Below, one piece after another: positions 39,404-50,703 of a DNA stretch of 64,000 bases. Numbering within the stretch: position 1 is the first letter of the stretch; every line of letters starts with the position of its first letter. Below the pieces are notes generated by a model. It had not been told where the DNA came from, made no database searches, and worked only from the letters and a program-made list of their open reading frames with translations. The stretch lies in the NCBI GenBank assembly GCA_019279435.1, contig JAAALK010000079.1, positions 111,196,185 through 111,260,184 of the forward strand, written 5' to 3'. This DNA is from Zizania palustris. Lineage: Eukaryota > Streptophyta > Magnoliopsida > Poales > Poaceae. Both the position numbers and the translations under genes were made by a program.

Positions 39404-42278
39404 ATTTGCTTTTCCGGGGTGGTAGTGGATACCATCGTCATTGCCTCAGATTGAGGTCTGGCTACGTGAAGATGTACTTCAGACTCTTGTGATCCGTAAA
39501 GATTTCGCAGTGATTTCTGACCAAATAATGCCTCCAAATCTTAAGGGCGTGTACCACAGCGGCTAATTCCAAATCGTGGGTCAGATAGTTGAACTCATGG
39601 GGTCTCAACTGACGAGAGGCATAAGAGATAACCTTTCCATCTTGCATAAGAACACATCCTAATCCTTGGCGAGACGCGTCGCAATAGACATGGAAGTCCT
39701 TCCGGATGTCTCGTAGGGTCAGTATGGGTGCTGACACCAGACGGGTCTTGAGAGTGTGGAAACTTTCCTCGCATTCGGGAGTCCATTCAAACTTTTCTCC
39801 TTTCTGCAACAACTTGGTCATCGGCTTGGCTATCTTGGAAAAATTCTCAATGAATCTCCGGTAATATCCGGCCAAACCCAGAAAACTTCGTATCTCATAT
39901 ACATTTGTGGGTGGCAACCAATCTGTAACCGCTTCCACGGTGGCAGGATCTACTGCAATGCCTTGAGCAGAGATAATGTGTCCAAGGAACTTTACTTCCG
40001 CCGTCCAAAACTTGCACTTGCTGTACTTGGCGTATAACTGGTGTTCCCTTAGCTTTCCTAAGGTTAACCGGAGGTGAGTCTCGTGCTCTTTCTGGTCCTT
40101 GGAATAAATGAGGATGTCGTCTATAAAGACCACGATGAATTTGTCCAAATACTCCATAAATACCTTGTTCATCATATTCGTGAAGAAAGCAGGGGCGTTG
40201 GTCAATCCGATGGACATAAAAGTACACTCATATAATCCGTAGCGGGTGGTAAAAGTCGTCTTGGGTATATCCTCTTCTCGGATCCTTAACTGATGATAAC
40301 CAGACCGCAGGTCGATCTTCGAGAATACCGTAGCTCCCTTTAGCTGGTCAAAGAGATCATCGATCCGAGGCAACGGGTATTTGTTCTTGATGGTTACTTC
40401 ATTCAAAGCGCGGTAATCCACACACATACGCTTAGCCTTGTCTTCTTTCTTCTCGATGAAGATGACGGGGGCACCCCATGGCGATGTACTTGGTGTGATG
40501 TAGCCTTTCCTCTCAAGATCCTCCAACTGCTGCTTCATCTCGGCTAACTCATTAGCGGCCATCCGGTATGGTCGCTTGTAAATAGGGGTGGTCCCGGGTA
40601 CCAAGTCAATCCTGAACTCGATGTCCCTTTTAGGAGGCATCCCTGGTAAATCCTCTAGGAATACGTCTGAGTACTCATTAACTACTGGTATTTCCCCTAA
40701 GGTAATCTGATGCAGTCTTGGTCTTCCGGACTTCATACTTGGCATCTGGAACGTGACGGCAGTCCCTTCTTCACTGATCACCGTTACTTTTCTCTGGGCA
40801 CATTCTATTACTCCTTGGTGTTTATTTAACCAATCCATCCCTAGAATGAGATCCAAACCTTGGCATTCGATTAGGATGGGGTCGGCCCAGAATATTGTGC
40901 CTTGGATATCTACCCATACCCTTGGACTAAAGGAATAGGCGAGGGTTTGCTTGCCCGGGGTAGCTATTAATACGGGTCTGGGCAGTTCACTTAGGTCCAG
41001 GGCATTTCTTTCCACAAAAGCAGTTGATATGAAGGAGTGCGTGGCTCCGGTGTCAAATAAAACCACTGCAAGTGTTGAATGTACCATAAACTTACCCATG
41101 ACAATTTCCGAGGCGGCCTGGGCTTCTTCAGCGGTGACGTGGTTGACTCGGGCGCGGATGGCGGGGTTCGTTGCGACGCCTTGTGTACACTTAGGATGAG
41201 GGCACTGGTGAGAGTAGTTCCCCTCCTGGCGGCAGTTGAAACATACCATGGGCTTGTCGTGCCTGTCACGTAGAGTCTCCACCTTCTTGGCCGGGGCGGC
41301 TGGGGCGGCTGGTGCGGCGGGAGCGGGGCGAGACTGTCCGGCTCCGGCATTGGCGGCGGGTGGTGCTGGACGATGCACCGGGTGGGGGTGGTACTGTGGC
41401 GCCGATGGAGGAGGGGTGAAACGGGGTCTCTGGGCCATGCCCTGGTTTTACCTGAAGGCAATCATCCTCTTCTTCTTCTTCAGGTCGACCTTATTTTGCT
41501 GAGTCTCCTGAATGATGGCTTTATTCACCAACTTTTGGAAGTTGGCGAAATCTCCGGAGATGAGTTGAAGGGACAAGTCATCTTTTAGTCCCCGGAGGAA
41601 CTTGGCCTGCCTGGCTGCATCGGTACGAACCTCTTCAGGCGCATACCGGGCCAGTCGGTTGAACTCGTGCAGGTATTCTGTCACGGACCTGCTCCCCTGT
41701 TGTAGGTCTCGAAACTACTGCTGCTTTTGTGCTATGATGCCGTCGGGGATGTGTGCGGCACGGAAGGCAGCCGAGAACTCCGCCCAAGTATGGACGTGTC
41801 CCTCGGGCAAGGTCTCACGTAGATTGTCCCACCATTCTGCGGCGGGACCCTGGAGCTGGTGGGTGGCGAAGGCCACCCTATCCTGCTCAGTGCAGGTCAG
41901 GAGGTCGAGTTTCTTCTCGATAGTCCTCAACCAATCCCCAACCTCCATGGGGTTGGTGGTGCTTGAGAAAGTAGGTTGGCGGACTCGGAGGAATTCCTAG
42001 AGTTTGGAGGCGGGAGCGGGAGCTGGAATGGCGGGACGAGGCAGCACGGGCTGTTGGTGGAGACGGAGGAAGTGAGCCTACTGCTCTTACATCTGCTGCT
42101 GCTATTGTTGCATCTGGTTCAGAAGGGCAGATACCAGTTGGTTTTGTGTGGCCATCATCTCGGCCAGAGTGGGGTGATTGGCAACCGGGACTTGCCTTTG
42201 CCCAGTTGCTCCCCACTGAGGCAAGTTTCCGTTCTCTCCTCCGCTATGGGGAACGTCGGAGCTTTGAGTGTTGGTCAT
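39404..42278 (-). pseudogene. E3 gag-protease-RT-RNase H
   Basis: The ATG at 42,278 (MTNTQSSDVPHSGG) opens one frame that holds to 39,462, with stops near 42,107-42,070, 42,000, 41,715 and 41,448. In order: a Gln-rich N-terminus, gag core (WWDNLRETLPEGHVHTW), a Pro/Ala-rich linker, knuckle CFNCRQEGNYSHQC, protease (VVLFDTGATHSFIS), RT (KRMCVDYRALNEV, catalytic VVFIDDILIYS) and RNase H (VYCDASRQGLGCVL, FTDHKSLKYIFT). Several stops are TAG where a glutamine is expected. From 41,438 down the frame is clean for 658 codons. It ends at a TAG for Gln in the YIFTQ motif. Confidence 0.92.
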
Positions 42279-42454
42279 CCTGAAGTTTCCAAAGTAGACA
42301 ACATTTTCTTAGAGGATATTATTATTAAGTTTTATTCCAAAAATGCCGTTCTTGCGGATACATTTGTTATTTATTTCTTCATCCATGCCTTATATTTGAC
42401 ATGAATGGCAATACAATCAAGTAAAAAGAAAAGCAATCAATCGTAAAACTACGT
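42279..42454. other. E3 spacer between ORF0-like frame and gag
   Basis: A short AT-rich leader of 176 bp with no frame of its own. Confidence 0.5.
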
Positions 42455-43252
42455 CTACGGTAGCTCGGGGGACGACTCGACCACGGGCTCGATGGAAACA
42501 GTCGGCGTCGTGGAGCTGGAAGGTCCGGCGGGTGGTGCACTGCGTGAAATCCTCTTGGGTCTCACGATGGGAATCCGAAGCGATTTCTTCTTGCGGGGTG
42601 GAAGGGGTGTGATCTCCTCGATGTCCTTCTTCAACTCCTTGAAATGGTGACGGAGCTGGGTGTTGACCATGGCACCTTGACGTAGAAGCTCATTCTGACG
42701 CCTCAACTCCTCTACCTCGAGGGTTAACTGGGGGTTCTGCTGGACCTGTCGTCGAAGCTCAGCATTCTCGCGGTTCAAGTTCTCCGAGGTATGGTGGTAG
42801 AAGTCGATGGTGTCGTGCTGGCTGTCTGCGTCGAGAACGGCCTCTGTGTGGAGGTTGTCCATGGCCTCCAAAAGTCTCATGGTGCGGGTGATGGCGGAGT
42901 TGCTCTGGGTGAGGGGGCTGATGTAGATGCTGCGGTGACTCCCTGGTGTGCGCATGGGCATAAAGCGGTAGACGGTGTCGCGGAGGTGGCAGTCGTAGAC
43001 CAGTCTAAGCTCAACGAGGGCTTGGAGTGCGGCGCGCTGACTGGCCACCATGAATGAGGGTCCTCCGACTCCATGGGTGTAGAAAGGAGGCTACGTGGGG
43101 GAGGAGCGTATAACAACCGTGACCTCGCAGTAGCTCTCGCTCACATCGGGGAAAATCCCGTGGAACACGGGCTCATGGGAGAATCCCAAGAAGTCGACGA
43201 GCACGCGAAGCTCGCGGATGAATCCGGCCTCATTACGAAGAGTCCCGCTCAT
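42455..43252 (-). pseudogene. E3 extra ORF upstream of gag (ORF0-like)
   Basis: The ATG at 43,252 (MSGTLRNEAGFIRELRV) starts a 266-codon frame between the primer site and gag. One in-frame TAG lies at about 43,094. The protein has a globular N-terminus, a central coiled coil (NRENAELRRQVQQ, EVEELRRQNELLRQ) and a basic then Ser/Pro-rich tail (PPRKKKSLRIPIVRPKR). It is on the same strand as gag-pol. Rice RIRE3 and RIRE8 are known from memory to carry an extra ORF before gag; I have not shown homology to them. The function is unknown. Nothing similar is visible in E2, which has lost this region. Confidence 0.75.
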
Positions 43253-43389
43253 GGTATGGACCGGCATCTACAAAAGAGAGAAAGCTTTTGTGAAAACCTC
43301 GAAAGATGAGAGGATAAGTAATTTTGTAAGAAATTACGGTTAATATAAGTCCTAAGGTCAGGTCTGTTTGACTTCCTACAGTCAAGTCG

Positions 43390-43401
43390 GCTCTGATACC
43401 A
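43390..43401 (-). promoter_or_regulatory. E3 primer binding site (tRNA-Met type)
   Basis: GCTCTGATACCA is the complement of TGGTATCAGAGC, three bases from the LTR start at 43,405. Confidence 0.9.
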
Positions 43402-43404
43402 TCT

Positions 43405-44468
43405 TGTCGCGCCCCGATTTAATAAATCAGGACCTTTATTGAAATTCCAAAGAAAATCAATAAACCAAGACGTTCATCAAGCGACCACGTACAATACGGG
43501 CAATCATTCACGGCTCATAGACCGCATTAATACAAAAGTGAATGAAAATGAAGAGAAACTAATAAAATCAAGGGTCCTAGATGAACGCCTCCTTCCAGTC
43601 TCGCCTTGACTGGGTCGCTACTCTAGACCTGCATCCTCCTCGTAGTAGACGGGCTCTGATGGTGTAAGTCAACGGGGTGAGTACAGATGTACTCAGCAAG
43701 CCACCGAATGCAAATATAATGCAAGATAATAACAAGGGAGATAGTGGCTAGTTTTGCGGAAGAAGCATAATTGTAAAGCATTGAATGTGATCAATTTATT
43801 AGTACTGAAATGTAAACATGGGTATGCATCATCATCTTCTAACTCGAGGGGTACAGTCAGCCCCACCACGCTCAACAATCCTTACATGCCATGAATAACT
43901 CAACCATTCAAACAATTGTAAACTAACTGCGAGTAGTCACACAACCCGCCCTTGACCGTGGGCTCGACTTTTCGAAAAGATTAAATTACTCTGATCAGAG
44001 ATGTACCACTGTACCCACAAGGCACGCACTCATCACTTACACCAAAGTGTAATGAGATGACCCATTTCATGGGAACTCGTGCCAAAACCTTCAATATAGT
44101 CCTCCCCGACCCGACAGGTTGGCCCCACTGGTCAGCGACTGGTGGTTGGACTGGGCCGGGCTGAGGGTGATTTGAGGGTTGAGGCCCATTAAGGATTTAA
44201 ATGCTTTTCTGATTTAAAATAATTCCAGTAATTCATATATTTGATTAAGGGTTGAATAACTGTTGATAAAAATTTGTAAAAATTCCTAAAAATATATTTT
44301 GGCCTCTAGTTTATCTCATAAAATTTTCAAGTGCAGATTTTGAATATTTCTCCCTGTTTGGCTTTATTATGGCTCTTTTAGGATTTTATTTAATAATAAA
44401 AATTCAGAAATGTCTTTTAATATTATTTTCCTTTTATTTTAATTCCTTTTTATTTCTGGGGTGTTACA
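43405..44468 (-). repeat. E3 5' LTR with internal 2,227-bp deletion
   Basis: Its two parts match 34,492-35,204 and 37,432-37,782 of the full LTR. The joint lies in CGACAG, a 6-bp direct repeat that borders the missing segment in the full LTR (35,199-35,204 and 37,426-37,431). The probable promoter lies in the missing part, so this LTR cannot drive the element. Confidence 0.93.
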
Positions 44469-44473
44469 TACAC
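44469..44473. repeat. Target site duplication of E3, right
   Basis: TACAC matches 34,487-34,491. Confidence 0.92.
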
Positions 44474-44713
44474 CACGCTTCATCTGGTGCCAGATCACGT
44501 GTAAGAGATTTTGATTCTCGACAGTTTAGGAGACCTCGTCGTTTTCTAAGTTCTTGCTTTGGAGGTAGACCACACACTTTTTATCATGATTCATACCCTG
44601 TGCATAATCAGTCTATTGCTTTACCTGGTTCTCGAGTTTTACAATGTTGGATTCCTAAACAGTTTTTCACTCACCCTAACACTGAGCATTCGAGATCTTC
44701 TAGCTTATTTTGA
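44474..44713 (+). pseudogene. Element C gag, C-terminal end
   Basis: The frame continues the gag broken at 34,491: an Arg/Ser/Phe-rich tail (RDFDSRQFRRPRRFLSS), then CWIPKQFFTHPNTEHS and the stop at 44,711. It is followed at once by GGGGGAGTTG, the purine-rich start of a Copia 3' untranslated region. No protease, integrase or RT lies between gag and the 3' region, so C looks like a gag-only element. The related gag of A ends in a similar Arg/Gly-rich tail before protease. Confidence 0.72.
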
Positions 44714-45191
44714 GGGGGAGTTGTGTAGCACTGCATGAGCTTCTGTTATATGATTAATTGCTTTTACAAGTACATGCTTTATTATGCCTTTGAAGTATTG
44801 TCTTTAATACTATTGATTATACTTTGCTTGAATACATCTAATATCTGTTATGAGTATGGCTTTTATTTGTGAAAACTTTAAAATGATCACTGCTTAGTCT
44901 AGAAACTAGCATGAATAGGTTGAGTGATTTTGCTATCTTTTACATACCTGGTAGCTAGGTTCTTTTCGCTTGGATGCTAATACGCAACTTGATCATTTCA
45001 AAAATATTGTGCTGAAAATTAAAAAAAATGAAAATGAAAAATGAATGAAAATTAAATGAAAATGATTGATATTCATGTTATTTTGTGCTGAAATTGAAAA
45101 GATCTAGGTGGGTTTGCTTTGTCGCACTACTTTGTTCTGGACAGCTTACAATAGCACTGTGGTATTAACTGGGACATTGAAGTGTATGCCA
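44714..45191 (+). other. Element C 3' untranslated region
   Basis: It shares with B's 3' region (6,640-7,090) the blocks CTTGGATGCTAA, GAAAAGATC(C/T)AGG and TTTGTCGCACTACT, which identifies it as a Copia 3' region in plus orientation. It is cut by the LTR of D at 45,192. Confidence 0.75.
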
Positions 45192-48111
45192 TGTGGGATC
45201 GGAATGGCGACTCGAGGGGGGGTGAATAGGCGTCTCGACACTTTCTTTCCAACATGATGGCCTACTCAAATCACCCAACGCACCTCTAAACACTCAACAT
45301 CAAGATTTAAACCAATCAGCACAAATTTGAGCTCAACTAGATTCAAAAAACCAAAAACAGCTTTGTTTCAAGATTTTTAATCAACCAATATCAAAACACT
45401 CACACAAAATATCAATTCAAGTTTGTAGTAATGAATCAGCTTGTTTCAATTCAATCACAATTGAAATTCATGCACTTCTGAAATTTTTCGTACGATGAAT
45501 AGTAATGGTAACTTCAACAAAATGCATTTATCATATTCTGGTTCTGATTGCAAATCTCAATTTCAAATTAGTTTCAGATCAACATACAATAATTCAACAC
45601 TTGACAAGAATGCTCGATTCTAAAACTTCACAATGCTACACAGCAATTTTAGATCACTTGAAATGCATCCTACATGGCAATACTATTGCAATTCCGACAA
45701 CAGCAGGGTAAAACAATTTCAGAACATATAACTCCCTTCACTGCATACTTTGCAGGCAATTCAATTGAAAAACTAAACTTAACACATTTTGAATCTTAAC
45801 ACAGATTCTGAAACTTCAGAACAAAATTGATTCAGCTGACTATAACACAACCAGCCAAAACAGGATGAAAATTAAAGTTGTAACAAAACAAAAACTGAAT
45901 TACATACACTAGGAATCAATCTGCAAATCAGAACCAGATACAAACTGAAACTCACTGGATAACACATACCAGAACTATTTCAGGGTTGTGAACTGAATTG
46001 CAGTTTTCAGAATACAATTTCAAAGCACATACTCAAAAATAGTTCAAGAAATTGATTCAAAACCAGTAGATCAGATACAATATGATGCTTTGATAGAAAC
46101 AATCAGAAGTAGATTAAGAAATTGAACCTCTAAACAACACACTACTAAAAATCTAGTTTACTTTCTTGATTGCATACTGAATATCATGATGATCAAGTGT
46201 TTTGGAACAGCATCTTATAACATATACCAAATAAAACATTCAAACTGGATACTACACAAAATGAATCTGAAACATTCCTGATTTTAAACAGTGCAAATTT
46301 GATTCAGAAATGATTTAGAGAGAGTTAATTCAGAGAAACAAATATCCAAAGGTGTAGGACACTAATTCAGAATAAACTAGAGCAAACACTTCTCACAAAA
46401 CAGATTACTCTAAAAGATTCAGGACAGATTTGTTGAACAGAGGTGAACTGATCAAACACTCATGAAACAATTGATTATTCATCAGACCAAACTACTGATC
46501 ACATAACCTGAGTATTCATTCACATACAGTCTATCAAACATACGTGAACAAAGATTAAACAACAGAATAGCAGAAGAACTGTGATTGAATATCTAGAGTT
46601 TAGATCATTAACTTCATGTGAAGGATGAACAGATTCAAGGACCAAAGTTTTTCAGTAAATGTGCCAATCACAACCAGAACAAATTACACAAGAAAACATT
46701 TCAGATCAACAAGATTTCACAGAAAATTCGATGAAGAACTCACCTAAACAGCTGCTAGAAATTTCAGTATACTGGACGATGAATAGGCTTGCCGAAATCC
46801 GTGTAGCGAGTCTGAAACACTTCAGAGTGCGCTACTGTTCATCGTCATGCATCCAAAGTTTGGATAATTTTTCTAGTTCTTGCTATGGAGAAAACTTAAG
46901 CAGAATTTTTATGTTTGATTCCCTTAAAAAGCAACTCAAAGATCAGCCAAAAACATGATGAACACTTGATGAAACATTTCATCAAACATGTGGGGAGCAT
47001 AACCAAAACTGAACCACTTTTCAGAATAATTTTTTCAGCACTGTGGTGCCTAATTTGAGCAGCAAAATAATTAACAAGACATCACAGCAACGTATTGTAA
47101 CTTTCGAAAATGGATCATTCAAACTATTCCCAACAAAAGTTACACAACCTTCAACATCAACTTCTGCACTAGATTCTCCAGAAAACGCAGTTCAAAATCG
47201 ATTTCGACCACAAAGTGTACCTGCGCTGGAAGGAGTTACGAGGAATAGTCTTTGCCGAAAAAATTGTGTTTAATCTGAAAATCTGCTTGAAGTTCCTGTT
47301 CCTCGTCACAAGCTGATGCAAACTCAAGTTTTCTCCTCACATTTTATTGAAAATTTGTCTCTCAAGTGCTCAAATGGTTCAGCCAACTCCTCTTCTAGAA
47401 GCCCCCATTTGACACATATACCCTTAGTAATTTCAGAATTAGCAATTCTAAAAATTACCCTATAAAAACTAAAAGAAAAATTACAAATTGACTCTCCTTT
47501 TAATATAATTTCAGAGTAGAACCACTCTAAAAAGTATACCAAAAGGTTACACTACAAAACTGAAAATTTAAACTAATACTAGACAAAAATTTATTGAATT
47601 CACAAAACATTAAACGTTTCGACGGTTTTCAGCAAAAACCGACAAAGCCTCTCAACCCTTCGACTCGTGACACTGCTTCGTGACTCTGAGCGCTAGCAAG
47701 CGTCTTCCGCTCTCGATCCCCTTGATCCGCCTGAATGCTCGTCCTAGCCTCCCTCTCGCGAACTCGATCGACACGCCGTCGCAGTCAGCCGTCCGTCCAA
47801 GTCTCGCTCCGTCTCTTCGTGCACTCTTGAGATCTTCTCCAACTTCGCTCGGCCTCCCTGATCCTCCATCATCAAGATCCACGCTCGACCCTCGATCACC
47901 CGCCATCGATAGTCGGTCAGCATCTCCACCCTGCACAAACAAGACAAGCCAAAACAAGAACACGACGCACCGCCGAAACCCTCGGTAGCCAAACCTCCAT
48001 CTCACATCGAAACCCTCGATGCACTCAACCTTCTCTCAACCACTCAACTGCTCAGACGCTCATCCTTATCAATCACTCATCATCCAGAACGAAACCACAC
48101 TTGGTTTCTCA
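45192..48111 (-). repeat. LTR of Copia element D (2,920 bp)
   Basis: On plus it begins TGTGGGATCGG and ends TTGGTTTCTCA, in line with the B LTR ends (TGTTGGACCGG and TTGGTTTCTCA). The inner ~2.4 kb (45,240-47,640) is AT-rich and A/C-biased on plus. The last ~450 bp are GC-rich. No gene is visible in it; frames such as 46,659-46,958 have no signature. It is the 3' LTR of a minus-strand element whose remainder would lie beyond element A. Confidence 0.85.
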
Positions 48112-48216
48112 ATCTACCCCTTGATGAGTGCATTGACAACCCCAAAGCAACGACATGATGAGGATTGCAAGTTACGCGCACAAGTGACAATAAAACTCAT
48201 AAAAGAGCAAAACATG
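48112..48216 (-). mobile_element. Element D internal remnant with polypurine tract
   Basis: The complement of ATCTACCCCTTGATGAGTGC is the polypurine tract region and matches the same place in B (52,685). It runs in parallel with B to ACATG (48,212-48,216), where element A begins. ACATG is the expected target duplication of A, but its partner is outside the window. Confidence 0.8.
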
Positions 48217-49066
48217 TGAGGAGCCATGCTGAATAGCGTGGGCCTCATGGCTCCATAAGTGATGAGTCATTGTCAACGATAGTCAAAGAGGACTGAGAAG
48301 AATGAAGATCTGCTGTTTCATGGGCCGCGTGTGACTCAGGTACATGGGCAGCAAGCGACTGTCGGGCAGAGAAGGCTGTGAAGTCGGGCTGGCCCAATCT
48401 GGGTACATGGGCTGGAAGCAGTAGAAGACCCACTGGGCTGTTGACCAGGACTAACTCAGGTACACGGGCGGCGAGTGATTGCCGGGCTGAGAGAGCTGTG
48501 GAATTGGGCCGGCCCAATCTGGTTACCTGGTGCAAAGTCGGTGGAGGCTTTGTCAGTTTCGGCGCAAAACTGACAACCGTCGATCTTGTATCCGACTGTC
48601 CAGAAGAGAAGCCATAGTCGCTACGAAAACTTAGCTTCCGGATAAGTCATCTGTATCTCTAGGCCCACAGTCAGTCAGTCATGTCTGTAAAAATCCCTAA
48701 GGGCAGTAGAGTCTTTTCCTTTATTCTTGCATCTTTAAAAACCCTAAGGGGCTGGTAGAATATTCCTAGTATTGGAACAGGTAACTTCTCTTCTCTCTCA
48801 TAGTGCACGGAGATTGCTTTACTGAGAAGTTTGTCTTGCCTAGTCTTGCATGTACTGTTTATCTGTCTATTAGCACTGCTTTATAGTTCTCTGTTTGACT
48901 TCAGTTGCTTCTAGGCTAGATACCTTTAGACTTAGGCTATCTGTTTATTTTCTGCTGCTTAGTTTTTTGAGGTGTGTTGGGTGTTGGGAACAGGCCATAT
49001 ATTCGAAAGAATTTTTAAGGCGCCCATTCACCCCCCCCCCCTCTGGTCGCTACTTTCGGTCCTACA
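48217..49066 (+). repeat. A 5' LTR
   Basis: It runs from TGAGGAGCC to GGTCCTACA. The 3' end, with a CCCCCCCTCTGGTCGC block, is shared in kind with the B and D LTRs, a mark of this Copia lineage. I see no clear TATA box; CTTTAAAAACC near 48,730 is a weak candidate. Confidence 0.85.
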
Positions 49067-49068
49067 AG

Positions 49069-49080
49069 TGGTATCAGAGC
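49069..49080 (+). promoter_or_regulatory. A primer binding site (tRNA-Met type)
   Basis: TGGTATCAGAGC lies two bases after the LTR end. Confidence 0.9.
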
Positions 49081-49131
49081 TTGGTTAGGGTTTTTCCATA
49101 CCTTAACCGGTTCTAAACCCTAGTAGTGACC

Positions 49132-50703
49132 ATGACGTCTCCTGGCAAGGTCTCGTCCTTGGAAGCCTATTGCTATAATTATTTGAAGACTCGCATGCGA
49201 GCCTATCTCATGAGCCAGGGTTCGGACATTTGGGACATTTGCGTTCACACCACGTTTGTCATATTGCCAGTCACTGAGCAGGGTACTGCAGGTATCATTG
49301 CTCAGCATCTGAGTAACAATAAGGCTGTGAACATTCTGTTTTCTGGTTTAGGTCCCACTGAGTTTGAGCGTGTGAGTCATCTCTCCACTGCGAGAGAGAT
49401 CTGGGCTACCCTCAAGGCACACCATGAGGGAACAGCACAGGTCAAGGCTCGGCTCTATCAGACCTACCGCCGTGAATATGAGAATTTCACACAGAAGCCG
49501 GGTGAATCTATTGAGGCTTTGTTTGGTCGTTTTCAGTCGATCATAAACAAGATTCGGGACAACAAGGCTGAGGGTGCTCAGTTAGTCTCAGATCATGAGT
49601 AGGCGCTCAAGGTTCTCCATACCTTGGACCCAAAGATCTAGGAGATCAAGGTATCTTCTATCGTTGAGAGCACTTCTTACGATACCTTGACCATTTCTGA
49701 GTTATTTAGCAAGCTGAAGGCCATTGAGGTAGATATCCAGTTGAGATCAAATCTCACTGGTTCTGCATCAAAATCCCTGGCCCTTGCTGCACCTTCTGTT
49801 GATCCTTTGCTGTGAGCTGTGCTGGGTTCTCCTTGATGTCTATCACTGAGGACCAGCTTGAGTTGTTGGGAGATGATGATTTGTGTCTCTTTAACAACCG
49901 GGTGCGTCGTGTCTATGACAAGAGAATGTTCAAAAGACACGGCACAAAATCCGGATGCTTTGAGTGTGGTGATCCAGGACACTTCATCGCCGACTGCCCC
50001 AAGCGCAATGGTCACAAGAAGGGCACCGGTGGTGGCTTCCACGACTCCGGCAAGCATGACAGCTCTTCCTTCAACAAGGGCAAGCCGAAGACCAGATTCT
50101 TCAAGAAGGCCCTAAAGGACTACCGGCGAGAGAACAAGAGGCGCGACAAGGCCTTCTTCGCTGAGATGGAGAAGAGCTACTCCAAGCGGTCCACATCTTC
50201 TTCCTCTTCATCGAGCTCAAACGACGAGGAGATCGCCATTAGGAAGGGAAAGGACAAGGACGATCCGGCGGGTCTCTGCTTCATGGCTTTCGGAGACAAG
50301 CCGAAGAGTCACTCACACCAGCGCCGAAGATCCCGCAAGAGCTTCTGTTCAATGGCTCTTTGGGATAGGGAAGAAAAGAGCTCCTCCGATGACTCCGACG
50401 ACGATGACAACAAGGTATCATCCTATGAACGAGAAATTGTTGATTTACTTGAGAGCAATCGGCAGGAGTTAAAGTATCGGGAAAAACTGCTTAGGGGGGC
50501 CAAAAAGAGGATAGATGAGTTGGAGAGTGAGCTTGCCATAGCCAACGGCAGAATTGAGAGTCTATCTTCTTCCCCTTGCTTGGGTGATAGCAGTGAGTGC
50601 CCGAAGTGTGAGGTGCTTCTGTGTGACCTGTCGACTCTGAAGTCCAGGTACACAGAAAGGGTTGATGAGAGGGACGCTTTGGCCACTGAGCTAGAAAGCA
50701 CTC
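49132..50703 (+). pseudogene. A gag, N-terminal part
   Basis: The ATG at 49,132 (MTSPGKVSSLEAY) starts a UBN2/copia-type gag (MRAYLMSQGSDIWDI, ARLYQTYRREYENF). Stops lie at 49,600 (TAG), 49,639 (TAG) and 49,813 (TGA), and the frame changes near 49,815. From there the frame is open through the first CCHC knuckle (CFECGDPGHFIADC, 49,960-50,001), a Lys/Ser/Asp-rich section and the start of a coiled coil (LLRGAKKRIDELESELA). It is cut after CACTC by B. The codon broken at 50,703 is completed at 59,566, so the frame runs on in the second part. Confidence 0.9.
50699..50703. repeat. Target site duplication of B, left
   Basis: CACTC precedes the LTR start TGTTGGACC and recurs at 59,561-59,565. Confidence 0.95.

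Larger units (their letters stand above)
34492..44468 (-). mobile_element. Tekay-type Gypsy chromovirus E3 (10 kb)
   Basis: It has two LTRs (3,291 and 1,064 bp), a tRNA-Met primer site, an extra upstream ORF, gag-pol with chromodomain and a polypurine tract, flanked by TACAC. The length difference between LTRs is entirely a 2,227-bp internal deletion in the upstream LTR. By eye the shared parts differ at about 30 of 1,064 sites, so it is clearly older than G1 or B. Confidence 0.95.

Noticed and set aside
44369..44473. N-terminal part of the open frame at 44,369-44,713
   Set aside because: It reads through the E3 LTR end; only the part after the duplication at 44,474 belongs to element C gag.
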